Translations under genes and position numbers: made by a program
Part shown: positions 45,021 through 53,526 of the stretch, one piece after another
How the letters are laid out: every line of letters starts with the position of its first letter
Numbering within the stretch: the first letter of the stretch is position 1
Source: Hwanghaeella grinnelliae
GTDB lineage: Bacteria > Pseudomonadota > Alphaproteobacteria > UBA8366 > Aestuariispiraceae
Reading direction: 5' to 3'
NCBI RefSeq assembly: GCF_004005845.1
Contig: NZ_SADE01000003.1
Coordinates: 62,001 to 126,000 of the forward strand
Length of the DNA stretch: 64,000 nucleotides
The notes under the pieces: generated by a model
The model's input: only the letters and a program-made list of their open reading frames with translations
What the model was told of the DNA's origin: nothing
Database searches by the model: none

Positions 45021-46874
45021 ATGACAGAGAAATCGACGAAGAAGGGGCGCGCAGCGAACCTGGCGCGCGCCATGACACGGGTCAAAGGCGCATTCTTGAT
45101 TATCGCCGTGGTCAGTGCAGGAATTAACCTGTCGATGCTGGCAGCGCCGATCTACATGACGCAGGTTTACGACCGGGTTCTATCCACGCGGAACATGGAC
45201 ACGCTGCTCCTGCTGACATTGATCATCGGCAGCGCCGTCCTGGTCATGGGCATCCTGGAAGCGCTTCGGAAATCGATGCTGTCGCGTGTTGGGTCCTGGC
45301 TCGATCGGGAAATCACAGGCGATGCACTGGCCAGCGGCGTAACCTCCGCGCTGCAGGGCAAAGGCGCTACGATTCAACCGCTGCGCGATCTGGCCTCTGT
45401 CCGTGGGTATTTGAGCGGCGGTGCCGTGACCCCCCTGTTCGATATTCCGTTCACGCCGGTCTTCATGGTCCTGGTCTTCTTCATCCATCCGATGCTCGGC
45501 GTTACCGCCATGATCGGCGGTGCGATCCTGCTTGTGATCGGCATCCTGAACGAAATCGGGACCCGCAAGGTCACCCAGGAAGCCAGTGCGCAGCAGATCA
45601 AGACCATGAGCCTCGCCGACGCCGCTGTCCGAAATTCGGATGTCGTTACGGCAATGGGCATGGGGGCCGTGGTCTCAGACCGCTTGCGCAACGATTTTAG
45701 CGAAGCGACGCAGTTGAACGAGCGCAGTTCGGACCTCGGCGGCATCTTCTCCGCCGCCGCGAAGTGCATTCGCATGGCATTGCAGATCGCGATGCTCGCC
45801 GTGGGCGCCATTCTCGTGCTGAAGCAGGAAATCTCACCCGGCGTCATGATCGCCTCTTCCATTCTGATGTCCCGCGCCCTTGCCCCGATTGAGCAGTCCG
45901 TCCAGGGATGGAAAGCGCTGATAAGCGCGCGCGACGCCTATTCCCGGCTGAAGGAATCGCTCGCCAAGGCCGCGCCAGAAATGGCAGGCATGGCGTTGCC
46001 CCGCCCGGTCGGCCGACTGGATGTGGAAGGCGTTACCTTCCAGCCTGAAGGCGCGCACGCACCGATCCTGCACGACGTGAACTTTTCCCTGGAGCCCGGC
46101 GAGGCCGTAGCCCTGATCGGTCCAACAGGGTCCGGCAAATCGACATTGGCGCGTTTGCTTGTCGGCAGTACTCATGCGAACGAGGGCAGTGTTCGCCTGG
46201 ACGCCGCCGATGTCGCCGATTGGGACCCGAATGATCGCGGACGCCATTTCGGCTATCTACCGCAAGACATCGAACTGTTCCCCGGTACGGTGAAGGAAAA
46301 CATCGCCCGAATGCAGGACGCCACCGATGAAGAGATTATCGAAGCCGCCAAATTAGCCGATGTTCATGAGATGGTCCTGCGCTTGCCGAACGGCTATGAC
46401 ACGAAAGTCGGTCCCGGCGGCCTGGCGCTTTCCGGCGGCCAGCGACAGCGCATCGCCCTTGCCCGAGCCGTTTTCCGGAACCCGCGTTTCCTGGTTCTCG
46501 ACGAACCGAACTCAAACCTTGATCAGAACGGTGATCAGGCCCTCAGCAATGCAATTGCGAAGCTTAAGGATGCAGGGTCCACGGTTGTCCTGATCGCGCA
46601 CCGGATGAATATACTGTCCCAGATGGACAAGATTCTGGTCCTGAAAGACGGGACGGTTCAGAAATTTGGACCGCGCGCCGACGTGCTGGCCGCCTTGCGC
46701 ACGCCCGCTGCCAGCCAAGACAACAAGAAACGGGTCATCTCGCAAAGCGGTCGCCCGCAAATCGCCGTGCCGGCCGCCAATGGCGCCGAAGCCCCCAATG
46801 ACGGACCGAACCGTGTAGTTCGCCGCCCCAACCTACTTGCCAAGCGCCGCGCTAAGCTGGCCGCTGCGGAGTGA
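45021..46874 (+). CDS. Type I secretion ABC transporter (PrtD-like permease/ATPase)
   Basis: The inner-membrane engine of a type I secretion system. The 617 residues have a membrane domain (about 20-300) with RVGSWLDREITGDALASGV and an ATPase domain with Walker A GPTGSGKST (about 367), signature LSGGQRQRIALARA (about 470), Walker B FLVLDEPNSNLD and a switch His. No C39 peptidase-like N-domain is present, so it is PrtD/AprD-like rather than HlyB-like. It is followed within 5 bp by the HlyD adaptor. The TolC-like partner and the secreted substrate are not in the window. Confidence 0.92.
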   Translation: MTEKSTKKGRAANLARAMTRVKGAFLIIAVVSAGINLSMLAAPIYMTQVYDRVLSTRNMDTLLLLTLIIGSAVLVMGILEALRKSMLSRVGSWLDREITGDALASGVTSALQGKGATIQPLRDLASVRGYLSGGAVTPLFDIPFTPVFMVLVFFIHPMLGVTAMIGGAILLVIGILNEIGTRKVTQEASAQQIKTMSLADAAVRNSDVVTAMGMGAVVSDRLRNDFSEATQLNERSSDLGGIFSAAAKCIRMALQIAMLAVGAILVLKQEISPGVMIASSILMSRALAPIEQSVQGWKALISARDAYSRLKESLAKAAPEMAGMALPRPVGRLDVEGVTFQPEGAHAPILHDVNFSLEPGEAVALIGPTGSGKSTLARLLVGSTHANEGSVRLDAADVADWDPNDRGRHFGYLPQDIELFPGTVKENIARMQDATDEEIIEAAKLADVHEMVLRLPNGYDTKVGPGGLALSGGQRQRIALARAVFRNPRFLVLDEPNSNLDQNGDQALSNAIAKLKDAGSTVVLIAHRMNILSQMDKILVLKDGTVQKFGPRADVLAALRTPAASQDNKKRVISQSGRPQIAVPAANGAEAPNDGPNRVVRRPNLLAKRRAKLAAAE

Positions 46875-46879
46875 ATGAA

Positions 46880-48250
46880 ATGAGCAGACAAAGTGTATTG
46901 GACCGTCGGATCGAAGGCCCAGGGCAAACGCCCAAACCTTCCCCGGTTGCCGCTCGTCCGCGTAATTCCATGCGGCTCGGCCCCTATATTCTCATGAGCA
47001 TGCTTGTGGCCGGGGCATTTTTCGGCGGGCTGGTTGCCTGGTCGATCTTGGCCCCCCTGCAAAGTGCGACCATCGCGGCCGGCTCAATCACCGTGGACGG
47101 CAACCGCAAGAGCGTGCAGCACCTGGAAGGCGGTATCGTCAAGCGGATCGCGGTCCGCGACGGCAGCCTGGTCAAGGCCGGCGACACGCTGATTGTGCTG
47201 GACGATGTCCGGACCCGTGCGGAACGGGACGCGGTGCGCGGTCAATTGGCGGCATTCGTTGCCGAAACCGCCCGGCTGCGGGCCGAGCGCGACCGGGCAG
47301 ACGCTTTGACAATCCCGGTCGAGCTTTCCAACCTGATCGAAAACAAATCCGAATTGGCTTTTCTGATGGATAGCCAGCGCCGCATCTTCGAAACGCGGAT
47401 GAACCTGCTGACGACCCAGGAGCAGATTACTGCGGAAAAGACCAACCAGCTGGAAGCGGAGATCAGTGGGCTGCGCGGCGAAATTAGCGCGCAGGACGAC
47501 CAGTTGAAGCTGATCCATGAGGAAGCCGCAGACGTCCAGGCCCTTCTGGAAAAAGGCTATGCGCGGAAACCGCGGTTGCTCGCCCTGCAGCGTGAGATTG
47601 CGAATATCGAAGGCCGCCGCGCCCAAAACCTATCCAAGGTCGCCAGCCTGAAAAAGGCGATCAGCGAAGCGGAATACGGCTTGGTCGATACCCGCACGCG
47701 GATGCTGAACGACGTCGTCAGCCGCATTCAGGAAACCGAGAATGAAATCGCCAATCTGCGCGAACGCCTGCGCGAGGCGGAAGATATGTTGGCGCGCGGC
47801 GTGGTCCGTGCCCCGGTCGGCGGCGTTGTCGTTAATTTGTCGGTCTTCACCGATGGTGGCGTCATCGCCGCCGGCGATACCTTGATGGATATAGTCCCGG
47901 CTGATGAAAAGCTTGTTGTCGACGCCCGCGTTCAGGTCACCGATGTGGAAAACGTCAAACCCGGCATGAAAGCGGAGATCCGCCTTTCCGGTTTCCGCCA
48001 GGACGAAGTGCCGATCCTGTTCGGAACGGTGCAGACGGTTTCCGCCGACAGCCAGACGGACGAACGCACCGGCGAGTCCTTCTACACGGCCCGCGTCGCT
48101 TTCGGCGAACTGACGGGAATGCCGGCGGACAAACAATTGCAGCCCGGCATGCCCGCGGAAGCGCTGATCCTGACCGGCGAACGCACCGTGCTTTCCTATT
48201 TGATGGAACCGCTGACCCGCAGCTTCTCCCGCGCCCTGCGTGAAGGCTGA
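46880..48250 (+). CDS. HlyD/PrtE-type membrane fusion protein
   Basis: The periplasmic adaptor that links the ABC transporter to an outer-membrane channel. About 456 residues: a short cytoplasmic start, a membrane helix (about 35-60), a lipoyl/barrel-sandwich half (HLEGGIVKRIAVRDGSLVKA), a long coiled-coil hairpin (about 105-295), the second lipoyl half (GVVRAPVGGVVVNLSVFTDG), and a beta-barrel domain ending PGMPAEALILTGERTVLSYL. I chose the ATG at 46880 (MSRQSVLDRR) because GGAG precedes it; a GTG at 46871 is the alternative. Confidence 0.92.
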   Translation: MSRQSVLDRRIEGPGQTPKPSPVAARPRNSMRLGPYILMSMLVAGAFFGGLVAWSILAPLQSATIAAGSITVDGNRKSVQHLEGGIVKRIAVRDGSLVKAGDTLIVLDDVRTRAERDAVRGQLAAFVAETARLRAERDRADALTIPVELSNLIENKSELAFLMDSQRRIFETRMNLLTTQEQITAEKTNQLEAEISGLRGEISAQDDQLKLIHEEAADVQALLEKGYARKPRLLALQREIANIEGRRAQNLSKVASLKKAISEAEYGLVDTRTRMLNDVVSRIQETENEIANLRERLREAEDMLARGVVRAPVGGVVVNLSVFTDGGVIAAGDTLMDIVPADEKLVVDARVQVTDVENVKPGMKAEIRLSGFRQDEVPILFGTVQTVSADSQTDERTGESFYTARVAFGELTGMPADKQLQPGMPAEALILTGERTVLSYLMEPLTRSFSRALREG

Positions 48251-48299
48251 ACACCGGCACCCGCTTGCTTCGAATCCTTGGTCCGGCTCGGTTGAGCCC

Positions 48300-48336
48300 G
48301 GCCAGAATCTAGTCCGGCCAGAGTCTAATCGGGCCA
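48300..48336. repeat. Imperfect 16-bp tandem repeat
   Basis: GGCCAGAATCTAGTCC (48300-48315) is followed by GGCCAGAGTCTAATCG (48316-48331) and a partial GGCCA. The repeat overlaps the end of the CoA-transferase gene. It probably arose by slippage and has no evident role. Confidence 0.6.
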
Positions 48337-49722
48337 AACGGGGGCATGCGTCCCGATCGGGACAGCGGGCAGGTCCCATCGCGGTGGCGTCTGGGACAAC
48401 TGACCCGCATGGGTCACATGGGTTAATGCCCCGAACCCGGAATCCGACACGGTGAGAAAAGGCCGGATCTGATCTTCAGACGGTTCCGGACAGGAGAACC
48501 CGTCTTCCAACCGGCCCAGTTCCCGCAACCATTGGCCGGTCCGCGCCAGGGAGATTTTCACATGCCAACTACCACCTTCCCGGGCCCGTCGCATCAGCGC
48601 CGCCATGGCCCCGAAAGCGACGAAATAGCCTGACGCATGGTCGAGTGCCTGACAGGGCAGCGCCTTCGGTTGGGTTGACCCGACTGCCGTGGCTTCCGCC
48701 GCATTGATACCTGTCGCCGTTTGCACCAGGGAATCGAAACCGCGCTTGCCGCCCCACGGTCCGTCCTCCCCATAGGCGGAAAGGGAAACATAGACGATAC
48801 CGGGTTTCCGTTCCGCCACCTGCGCCGACGCGAACCCGCGGTCGGCGAGACCGCCCGGCCGGTACCCCTGAATGAAAACATCCGCATCGCCCAGCAACCG
48901 ATCGAGGCCCGCCTTCCCCGCACTGGTATCCAGATCGAGATTGGCGGCCAACTTGCCGCGCCCCGTTTCCATCACCAGAACCGGCACGACCGGCAGGTTG
49001 GGCGAGCCGATCCGCATCACCGTCGCGCCATGGGCGGCCAGCGCACGCCCGCCCGTGGGCCCGGCGATGATCCGCGTCAGGTCCAAGACGCGCAATCCCG
49101 ACAACGGCCTGTCCCCTGAACCGGCCGGCGGTACAGGCGTCGGGCCGGCCTCGCCAATCTTTTCAATGGAGATCACCGACTGGCCCGCCAAAACAGCGGC
49201 ATGGGGATGGGCCGCCCATTCCTCAGGGCTTCGCATCATGGCAACGACCATGTTCTTGGCGGTCGCCTCAGTCTCGAAACCCTCCGCCGTCCAGGCCTTC
49301 AAGGCAGCGGCCACCGCCTCCCGGTCATTGGGACAGTTCAGAATTTTCAGGACGCCATCCCGGTGATGTTCGAAATTGGTGTGGATCCGCACCCAGCGAC
49401 CATCGCCGCACTGGTAAACACCGGCAATCGGGTCCCAAAGTTCCGGCGCGTCGCCGCCATCGATACGAAGCAGCCGCTCGCTTCGGAATTCCAACGCGGC
49501 ATGCAGCATGTCGACGGAAACCGTCTGTTCGCGTCCCGATCTAAGCCGGTCGATCTCGCTCGCCGCCAAGCCGGTCAACGCGATCGAGGCCTGCGCCGCG
49601 GCGCCGACCCGAAAACTCGACGGCAGAACCGGCTCCCCACCCGTCAGCCGAACCCGCTCCAACGCCCTGGAAGACAGCCCCGCTGCCCTCCATAGGTCAT
49701 GCATGACATCCAATGTTTCCAT
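48325..49722 (-). CDS. CaiB/BaiF-family CoA-transferase with unusual domain order
   Basis: About 465 residues of the class III CoA-transferase family. The middle and C-terminal part holds the normal N-terminal hallmarks: LRVLDLTRIIAGPTGGRALA, FIQGYRPGGLADRGF, YVSLSAYGEDGPWGG and GFDSLVQTATGI, which includes the catalytic-type Asp. The first about 190 residues look like the family's usual C-terminal part (GREQTVSVDMLHAALEFRSE, YQCGDGRWVRI). The order therefore appears permuted or partly duplicated. The frame is open to 49827, but I chose the ATG at 49722 (METLDVMHDL). The substrate is unknown. Confidence 0.8.
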   Translation of the reverse strand: METLDVMHDLWRAAGLSSRALERVRLTGGEPVLPSSFRVGAAAQASIALTGLAASEIDRLRSGREQTVSVDMLHAALEFRSERLLRIDGGDAPELWDPIAGVYQCGDGRWVRIHTNFEHHRDGVLKILNCPNDREAVAAALKAWTAEGFETEATAKNMVVAMMRSPEEWAAHPHAAVLAGQSVISIEKIGEAGPTPVPPAGSGDRPLSGLRVLDLTRIIAGPTGGRALAAHGATVMRIGSPNLPVVPVLVMETGRGKLAANLDLDTSAGKAGLDRLLGDADVFIQGYRPGGLADRGFASAQVAERKPGIVYVSLSAYGEDGPWGGKRGFDSLVQTATGINAAEATAVGSTQPKALPCQALDHASGYFVAFGAMAALMRRAREGGSWHVKISLARTGQWLRELGRLEDGFSCPEPSEDQIRPFLTVSDSGFGALTHVTHAGQLSQTPPRWDLPAVPIGTHAPVWPD

Positions 49723-49740
49723 AGCTGGGATTTGGCACAG

Positions 49741-49769
49741 GCATGCCCCGCCGATCAAGCGGGGCATGC
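49741..49769. terminator. Strong 11-bp hairpin, possible terminator of the autotransporter gene
   Basis: GCATGCCCCGC (49741-49751) and GCGGGGCATGC (49759-49769) pair perfectly around a 7-nt loop. It lies between the autotransporter stop and the CoA-transferase start, both minus strand. No T run follows on the minus strand; on the plus strand a T6 run lies about 12 nt away. A terminator is likely but not clean. Confidence 0.45.
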
Positions 49770-49838
49770 TTCGGAAACTGTGTTTTTTAGACGCTGTCAC
49801 TGCCTGTCGGCGGAACGGGGCTACCATCCCCCAGTGTA

Positions 49839-51866
49839 TTAGAACCGGTAGCTGGCAGTCGCCCTTACGCGTGCTTCCGTCGGGTCCGCCGTCGTGAGAC
49901 TGTCGGATCGGTCGAGCGCATGCAGCGCATCCAAATCCAAATTCACACTGAGGCGACCCGTGTCATTGAGATAGCCGACACCGATACCCGACTGTGCGTT
50001 CTCGCCCGACAACCCAAAAGAAAAACGCGGGGTTACGGCCCCTAGAAGCGCCTCGCTTTCGAAACCCTTCACCAAAAGGCCCCGGATGTTCCATTGTTCG
50101 AAATCGTCCCGCCCGATCACGGTTGTCATCTCCAACATTGCGGTCAGGTCGAGATTCTGGGCCTTCCAGGTCGCGCCACCGCCAACTTCCGCCGCAACAG
50201 GATCGTCATTGGTCAGGTCCTGAAATTCGAACGTTCCTTCAGCCGTAACATACGGTTTAATGACGTTGTCCTCGTCCAAGCGAATGAAGTAACCGGCTTC
50301 GGCACCGCTACGTACCATGCTTGTATTCGATGTCATCGAATCCGTGAAGTTGCCCAGCGTGTCCGTGAAGGAATCGACACGACGGTGTGACCGCACATAT
50401 CCAAGCGACCCTGCCACAACGAGGTCACCGCTACGATAGGTGCCTTTGGCGGCGATATTCGCGTAGTATGTCGATGCGTCTGGGGTGGACTCGGCAATGG
50501 TCGTGCTTCTGTTCTGGGATTGCTCAATCCGGCTTAGCGTGTAGCCGACACTTGCATTCACGGATAGCCAGTCGAGCGGGGTGTATAGAATGTAGGGAGC
50601 GACCGTATAGCCGTCTTCGTCATAACGACCGTCATTGAAGTCTGTATCAAGTTTGACGGAGGAATAGGAGAAACTGACGCCGGCAAGCAGTTTCGGTTTG
50701 AGCCAATGGTCGATCCCACCGGTCACGTTCAAGATATCGCCGTCAAATCGCTGATCGTCTCCGGGTAGGTTTCGGTCGTTCTTGACGTTCGAATAACCAC
50801 CATAGAGCCACATATTCGTGTTCGTATCGGCACGTTCCAGCCGCTCCGGCGGACCGGGTTCGGGACGGTCGGTTTGACTGTCTGTCTGGTTCAACCGTTT
50901 TCCGGCCCCCAAGAAACCGGTAATCGTATCGCCGCGCGCCGTATCGAAACTGAGTTTCGGCAGTAGGAAACGCGCTGCATCCCGCGAACTGTCGGCTTCG
51001 AAACCGTCGCGTTTGGTTTCCGCTTCCCAATTGTCCTCCGATAGCCCGCCGACAAGGTTCACCAACGACGCTGCGTTTACCGGGCCCGACACATTGAAAT
51101 TGGACGTTAGCTCGGATGACGGTTCAATCGCGCCCCCCGTCTGCGGCCCTTCGGGAACCCCGTCGCCCCCCCCCGTCGGCGCACCCGGATCAATACTACC
51201 GGCAACACCGCCACCGGTCAGAAGGTCGACATGGCGCTGTATATTCTGAGTTGAGAACTTCGTTTGAGTCTTCGCCACTGTTGCCACAAGCACAGGCGCA
51301 GCAGAGGAAGGTTTCGCATCGGGCTCAACCGCATCGATTTCGGTCAAACTGGCGAAAGCGGCCGTCAAAGTCGCGCTGTCCGTCCCGTTGGCCGATACGG
51401 TGAACCGGACCTGATTAAGTGCCCCCGTGTCCGGGTTCCGATTGCCAAGGGTCACTGTTCCGTCGAACGGAAACCCGCCACCACCCGTAAATGCGCGGCA
51501 ATCGGTCACGGAAGCGCTCGTCCCCGGTATGTCGCAGGTTTCCAGCGCGGTCGTTGATGCCGACGTACCATTGCCGACCATGCCAATCAGTTCGTCCGCA
51601 TCGGTGGAGAAGGTGATGACGTTCGCGTTCGAAGACGTCGCTGCGGTGGTCTGGCCAGATCCCAACACAGAGACGGTGCAGGACGACGTCGCCGGGTCGA
51701 AAACCAAGGCAATGTTGTTTGTGGCATCCGTCGTCGCTGGCAGACCTACACAGTTGATTTGTTGCGCCTTTGCGGGATTGGGGCCACCACAAAGCGCAAG
51801 AACAAAGACAAACAGAACCACACCGGCGTACGCCACATGCGCCGCACGACGACCAAAAACCCCCAT
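49839..51866 (-). CDS. Autotransporter-type outer-membrane protein
   Basis: About 675 residues with a signal peptide (hydrophobic VVLFVFVLALCGG, cut near PAKAQ). A small passenger of about 300 residues with Ser/Thr/Gly-rich strands and a few Cys follows. It lacks long beta-helix repeats. A C-terminal about 280-residue beta-barrel starts near NMWLYGGYSNVKNDRN and ends RATASYRF with the terminal Phe of outer-membrane barrels. The frame begins at 51884, but I prefer the ATG at 51866 (MGVFGRRAAH). Passenger function is unknown. It borders the AT-rich region. Confidence 0.8.
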   Translation of the reverse strand: MGVFGRRAAHVAYAGVVLFVFVLALCGGPNPAKAQQINCVGLPATTDATNNIALVFDPATSSCTVSVLGSGQTTAATSSNANVITFSTDADELIGMVGNGTSASTTALETCDIPGTSASVTDCRAFTGGGGFPFDGTVTLGNRNPDTGALNQVRFTVSANGTDSATLTAAFASLTEIDAVEPDAKPSSAAPVLVATVAKTQTKFSTQNIQRHVDLLTGGGVAGSIDPGAPTGGGDGVPEGPQTGGAIEPSSELTSNFNVSGPVNAASLVNLVGGLSEDNWEAETKRDGFEADSSRDAARFLLPKLSFDTARGDTITGFLGAGKRLNQTDSQTDRPEPGPPERLERADTNTNMWLYGGYSNVKNDRNLPGDDQRFDGDILNVTGGIDHWLKPKLLAGVSFSYSSVKLDTDFNDGRYDEDGYTVAPYILYTPLDWLSVNASVGYTLSRIEQSQNRSTTIAESTPDASTYYANIAAKGTYRSGDLVVAGSLGYVRSHRRVDSFTDTLGNFTDSMTSNTSMVRSGAEAGYFIRLDEDNVIKPYVTAEGTFEFQDLTNDDPVAAEVGGGATWKAQNLDLTAMLEMTTVIGRDDFEQWNIRGLLVKGFESEALLGAVTPRFSFGLSGENAQSGIGVGYLNDTGRLSVNLDLDALHALDRSDSLTTADPTEARVRATASYRF

Positions 51867-52638
51867 TTCACCCCCTAAGCCCACGTAAAACTATTCTAAA
51901 GTACTACAATTGGGTGTCCGCGTACTCGGCCACCCCTGTCGAAGGATGATCGTATATACCGCAGACGGGGTAAAAAAAATGTTAAATATCAATACGTTCC
52001 ATGATACCACATAAGTCAATAAGGTAATATTCGCACTCTCTTCGGAAGCCCGGAAAAGTGCGGGTCAGGTGAAATTTCTAATTATTTGGTGTATAATATT
52101 TGCATTTGCTTCAGACGACGGAAGCCGTCGCCCGGTCAGGTGAACCGGACGAGATTCAAACGGATTTAACTGAATGCTTGAAGATTGGTGCGGTCGAGAC
52201 GACCAGATGATTTGTTGTTTTTCAATCCGTTACGGAGGATTTGTTCACAACCAGACCACAAATTTCTGCACAAATTTTCAGCACTTACACACTCTTTGTA
52301 ATAGTACGTCTCGCAAGAGGATTGAGCAGCAGAGATTGGCCGCCCCCTAAGCACTGTGCTTGTTGCAATTAATCGCTGCTAAACTTGTCGAAATTTCGTA
52401 TTTTTGCACGAACGAGAATTTTTTCTCTTGTGGGAAAAATGGGCGGGATGGTTCACTTTCACGAGCGCGGAATGAACTGCGATCAAGCAAATCGGCGGGC
52501 ATGGTGAAAAGGGACGCTCAAGGTTGTCTGGTGAGTTGTCATGTTTCACGGGCGCATGAACAAAGCTTTATGGTCCAGCCATCTTCCATGGAGCCTTCTG
52601 CGACATCGTTTGCATGGCTATTCCAGTAGCACGATTGA
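51867..52638. other. AT-rich non-coding stretch with a tRNA-derived repeat
   Basis: About 770 bp, visibly AT-richer than the rest of the window. It should hold the promoter of the minus-strand autotransporter. Short frames here (52166-52354 minus, 52360-52629 plus) lack ribosome-binding sites and look random. GGTCAGGTGAA occurs at about 52065 and 52135, and AACGGATT/AATCCGTT forms an inverted pair around the 15-bp tRNA-derived repeat at 52185-52199. Confidence 0.5.
52185..52199. repeat. Direct copy of the tRNA-Leu 3' end (att-like site, distal)
   Basis: TTGGTGCGGTCGAGA is identical and in the same orientation to 53255-53269, the 3' end of tRNA-Leu including CCA plus one flanking base. A chance exact 15-mer in 64 kb is very unlikely. 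This is what a distal attachment site looks like after integration into the 3' end of a tRNA gene. Confidence 0.6.
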
Positions 52639-52965
52639 ATGACTGAGTTACGCACATACACGACCCTGCTTACCTTTGAACGAACGAGCTGTGTGTCTGA
52701 GATTTTGCCGGACCACGTACAAGGTGCATGCGGGTATGTGGCTGTGGCTGCGGCTGATGAAGACGAAGTCATCGAGATCCTTCAGCGCGGTTTGGAATAC
52801 GTAGGGCTCAGATTTCTCGAGACCGATCAGATTTCTGAGTACTTCGACGACGATAGCGTTCAGGAACTAGACGAGCATTTGTTTGAGAATCTTAAGGTCT
52901 GGGAACCTGGTAAGCGTTGGGTTTGGGGTACCATCTTCTGCTACCTCGCCGACGGCGAAGCGTGA
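52639..52965 (+). CDS. Uncharacterised 108-residue protein in the AT-rich segment
   Basis: I do not recognise the family with certainty. The protein is soluble and acidic with a Trp-rich C-terminus (KVWEPGKRWVWGTIFCYLAD) and regular alternation of strands and a helix (DEDEVIEILQRGLEYVGLRF), so it does look like a real folded protein. There is no good ribosome-binding site before the ATG, and codon use is AT-richer than in neighbours. It lies between the two tRNA-derived repeats, so it may be cargo of a decayed integrated element. An immunity-like role is possible, but nothing shows it. Confidence 0.5.
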   Translation: MTELRTYTTLLTFERTSCVSEILPDHVQGACGYVAVAAADEDEVIEILQRGLEYVGLRFLETDQISEYFDDDSVQELDEHLFENLKVWEPGKRWVWGTIFCYLADGEA

Positions 52966-53254
52966 CGGCGATAAACTTCAGTTTTCCTCAAATTGGTCGC
53001 TAGCTTCGGGAACGAAGCTAAGAAAGTCGAGGATTTAAGAGACATGACGTCAGGGCATATGCTGCAAGGTACTAGAAAGGGACATTGGGCGAGTATGGAG
53101 AACTAAGAAGTCCGACCTTTGAGCCGTTCTTCTGCTTACAAAGTGTTAACATACGACTCGAGGAAATGGCCGTAATGCGCAAATTTCGGAAATTTCGGAA
53201 ATTTCTCTCAGGAAAACCCTGAAAATTCAATCAGCTATCAAATACAACTAAAAG
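52966..53254. other. AT-rich spacer before tRNA-Leu
   Basis: About 290 bp with no gene I can support. It contains three tandem AAATTTCGG-type units and a small TCAGG/CCTGA hairpin just past the tRNA 3' end on the minus strand. No integrase fragment is recognisable. Confidence 0.45.
53181..53207. repeat. Three tandem 9-bp units next to the tRNA
   Basis: AAATTTCGG (53181-53189), AAATTTCGG (53190-53198) and AAATTTCTC (53199-53207) lie 48 bp from the tRNA 3' end. Short tandem repeats near an attachment site can be integrase arm sites, but with no integrase this is only a possibility. Confidence 0.55.
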
Positions 53255-53255
53255 T

Positions 53256-53342
53256 TGGTGCGGTCGAGAAGACTCGAACTTCCACTCCGGTTAAGGAACA
53301 GCGACCTCAACGCTGCGCGTCTACCAATTCCGCCACGACCGC
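53256..53342 (-). tRNA. tRNA-Leu (anticodon GAG)
   Basis: An 87-nt tRNA on the minus strand with encoded CCA. The acceptor stem GCGGTCG pairs with CGACCGC. The anticodon stem CAGCG/CGCTG holds loop TTGAGGT, which gives anticodon GAG (reads CTC/CTT Leu). A long variable arm typical of type II tRNA-Leu and the GTTCGAGTC T loop are present. It is divergent from lipB. Its 3' 15 bp recur at 52185-52199. Confidence 0.95.
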
Positions 53343-53526
53343 ACGGGGCTTCTTGTGTGAGACCCGGCATGTAGCAAAAGCCCCACCACCAATCAAGCCT
53401 AGCTTTCACAGCCGAGACAGGAATCTTTCCACGCGGATCAAGGATTTGTGCGGCCCGGACGACCCGGTTGCACCGGCGGGCGTTTGGCGGTTTAAAAACA
53501 GGACAGGAACCTGACGGGCCAAAACC

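Noticed and set aside
49733-49747. TGGCAC-AGGCA-TGCC as a possible sigma-54 promoter.
   Set aside because: The -12 element is wrong (TGCC) and no plus-strand gene follows.
52360-52629. An 89-codon ORF in the AT-rich stretch.
   Set aside because: No ribosome-binding site and a random-looking composition.
52185-53342. An insertion sequence or complete mobile element at the tRNA.
   Set aside because: No transposase or integrase and no terminal inverted repeats; only the duplicated tRNA end is visible.
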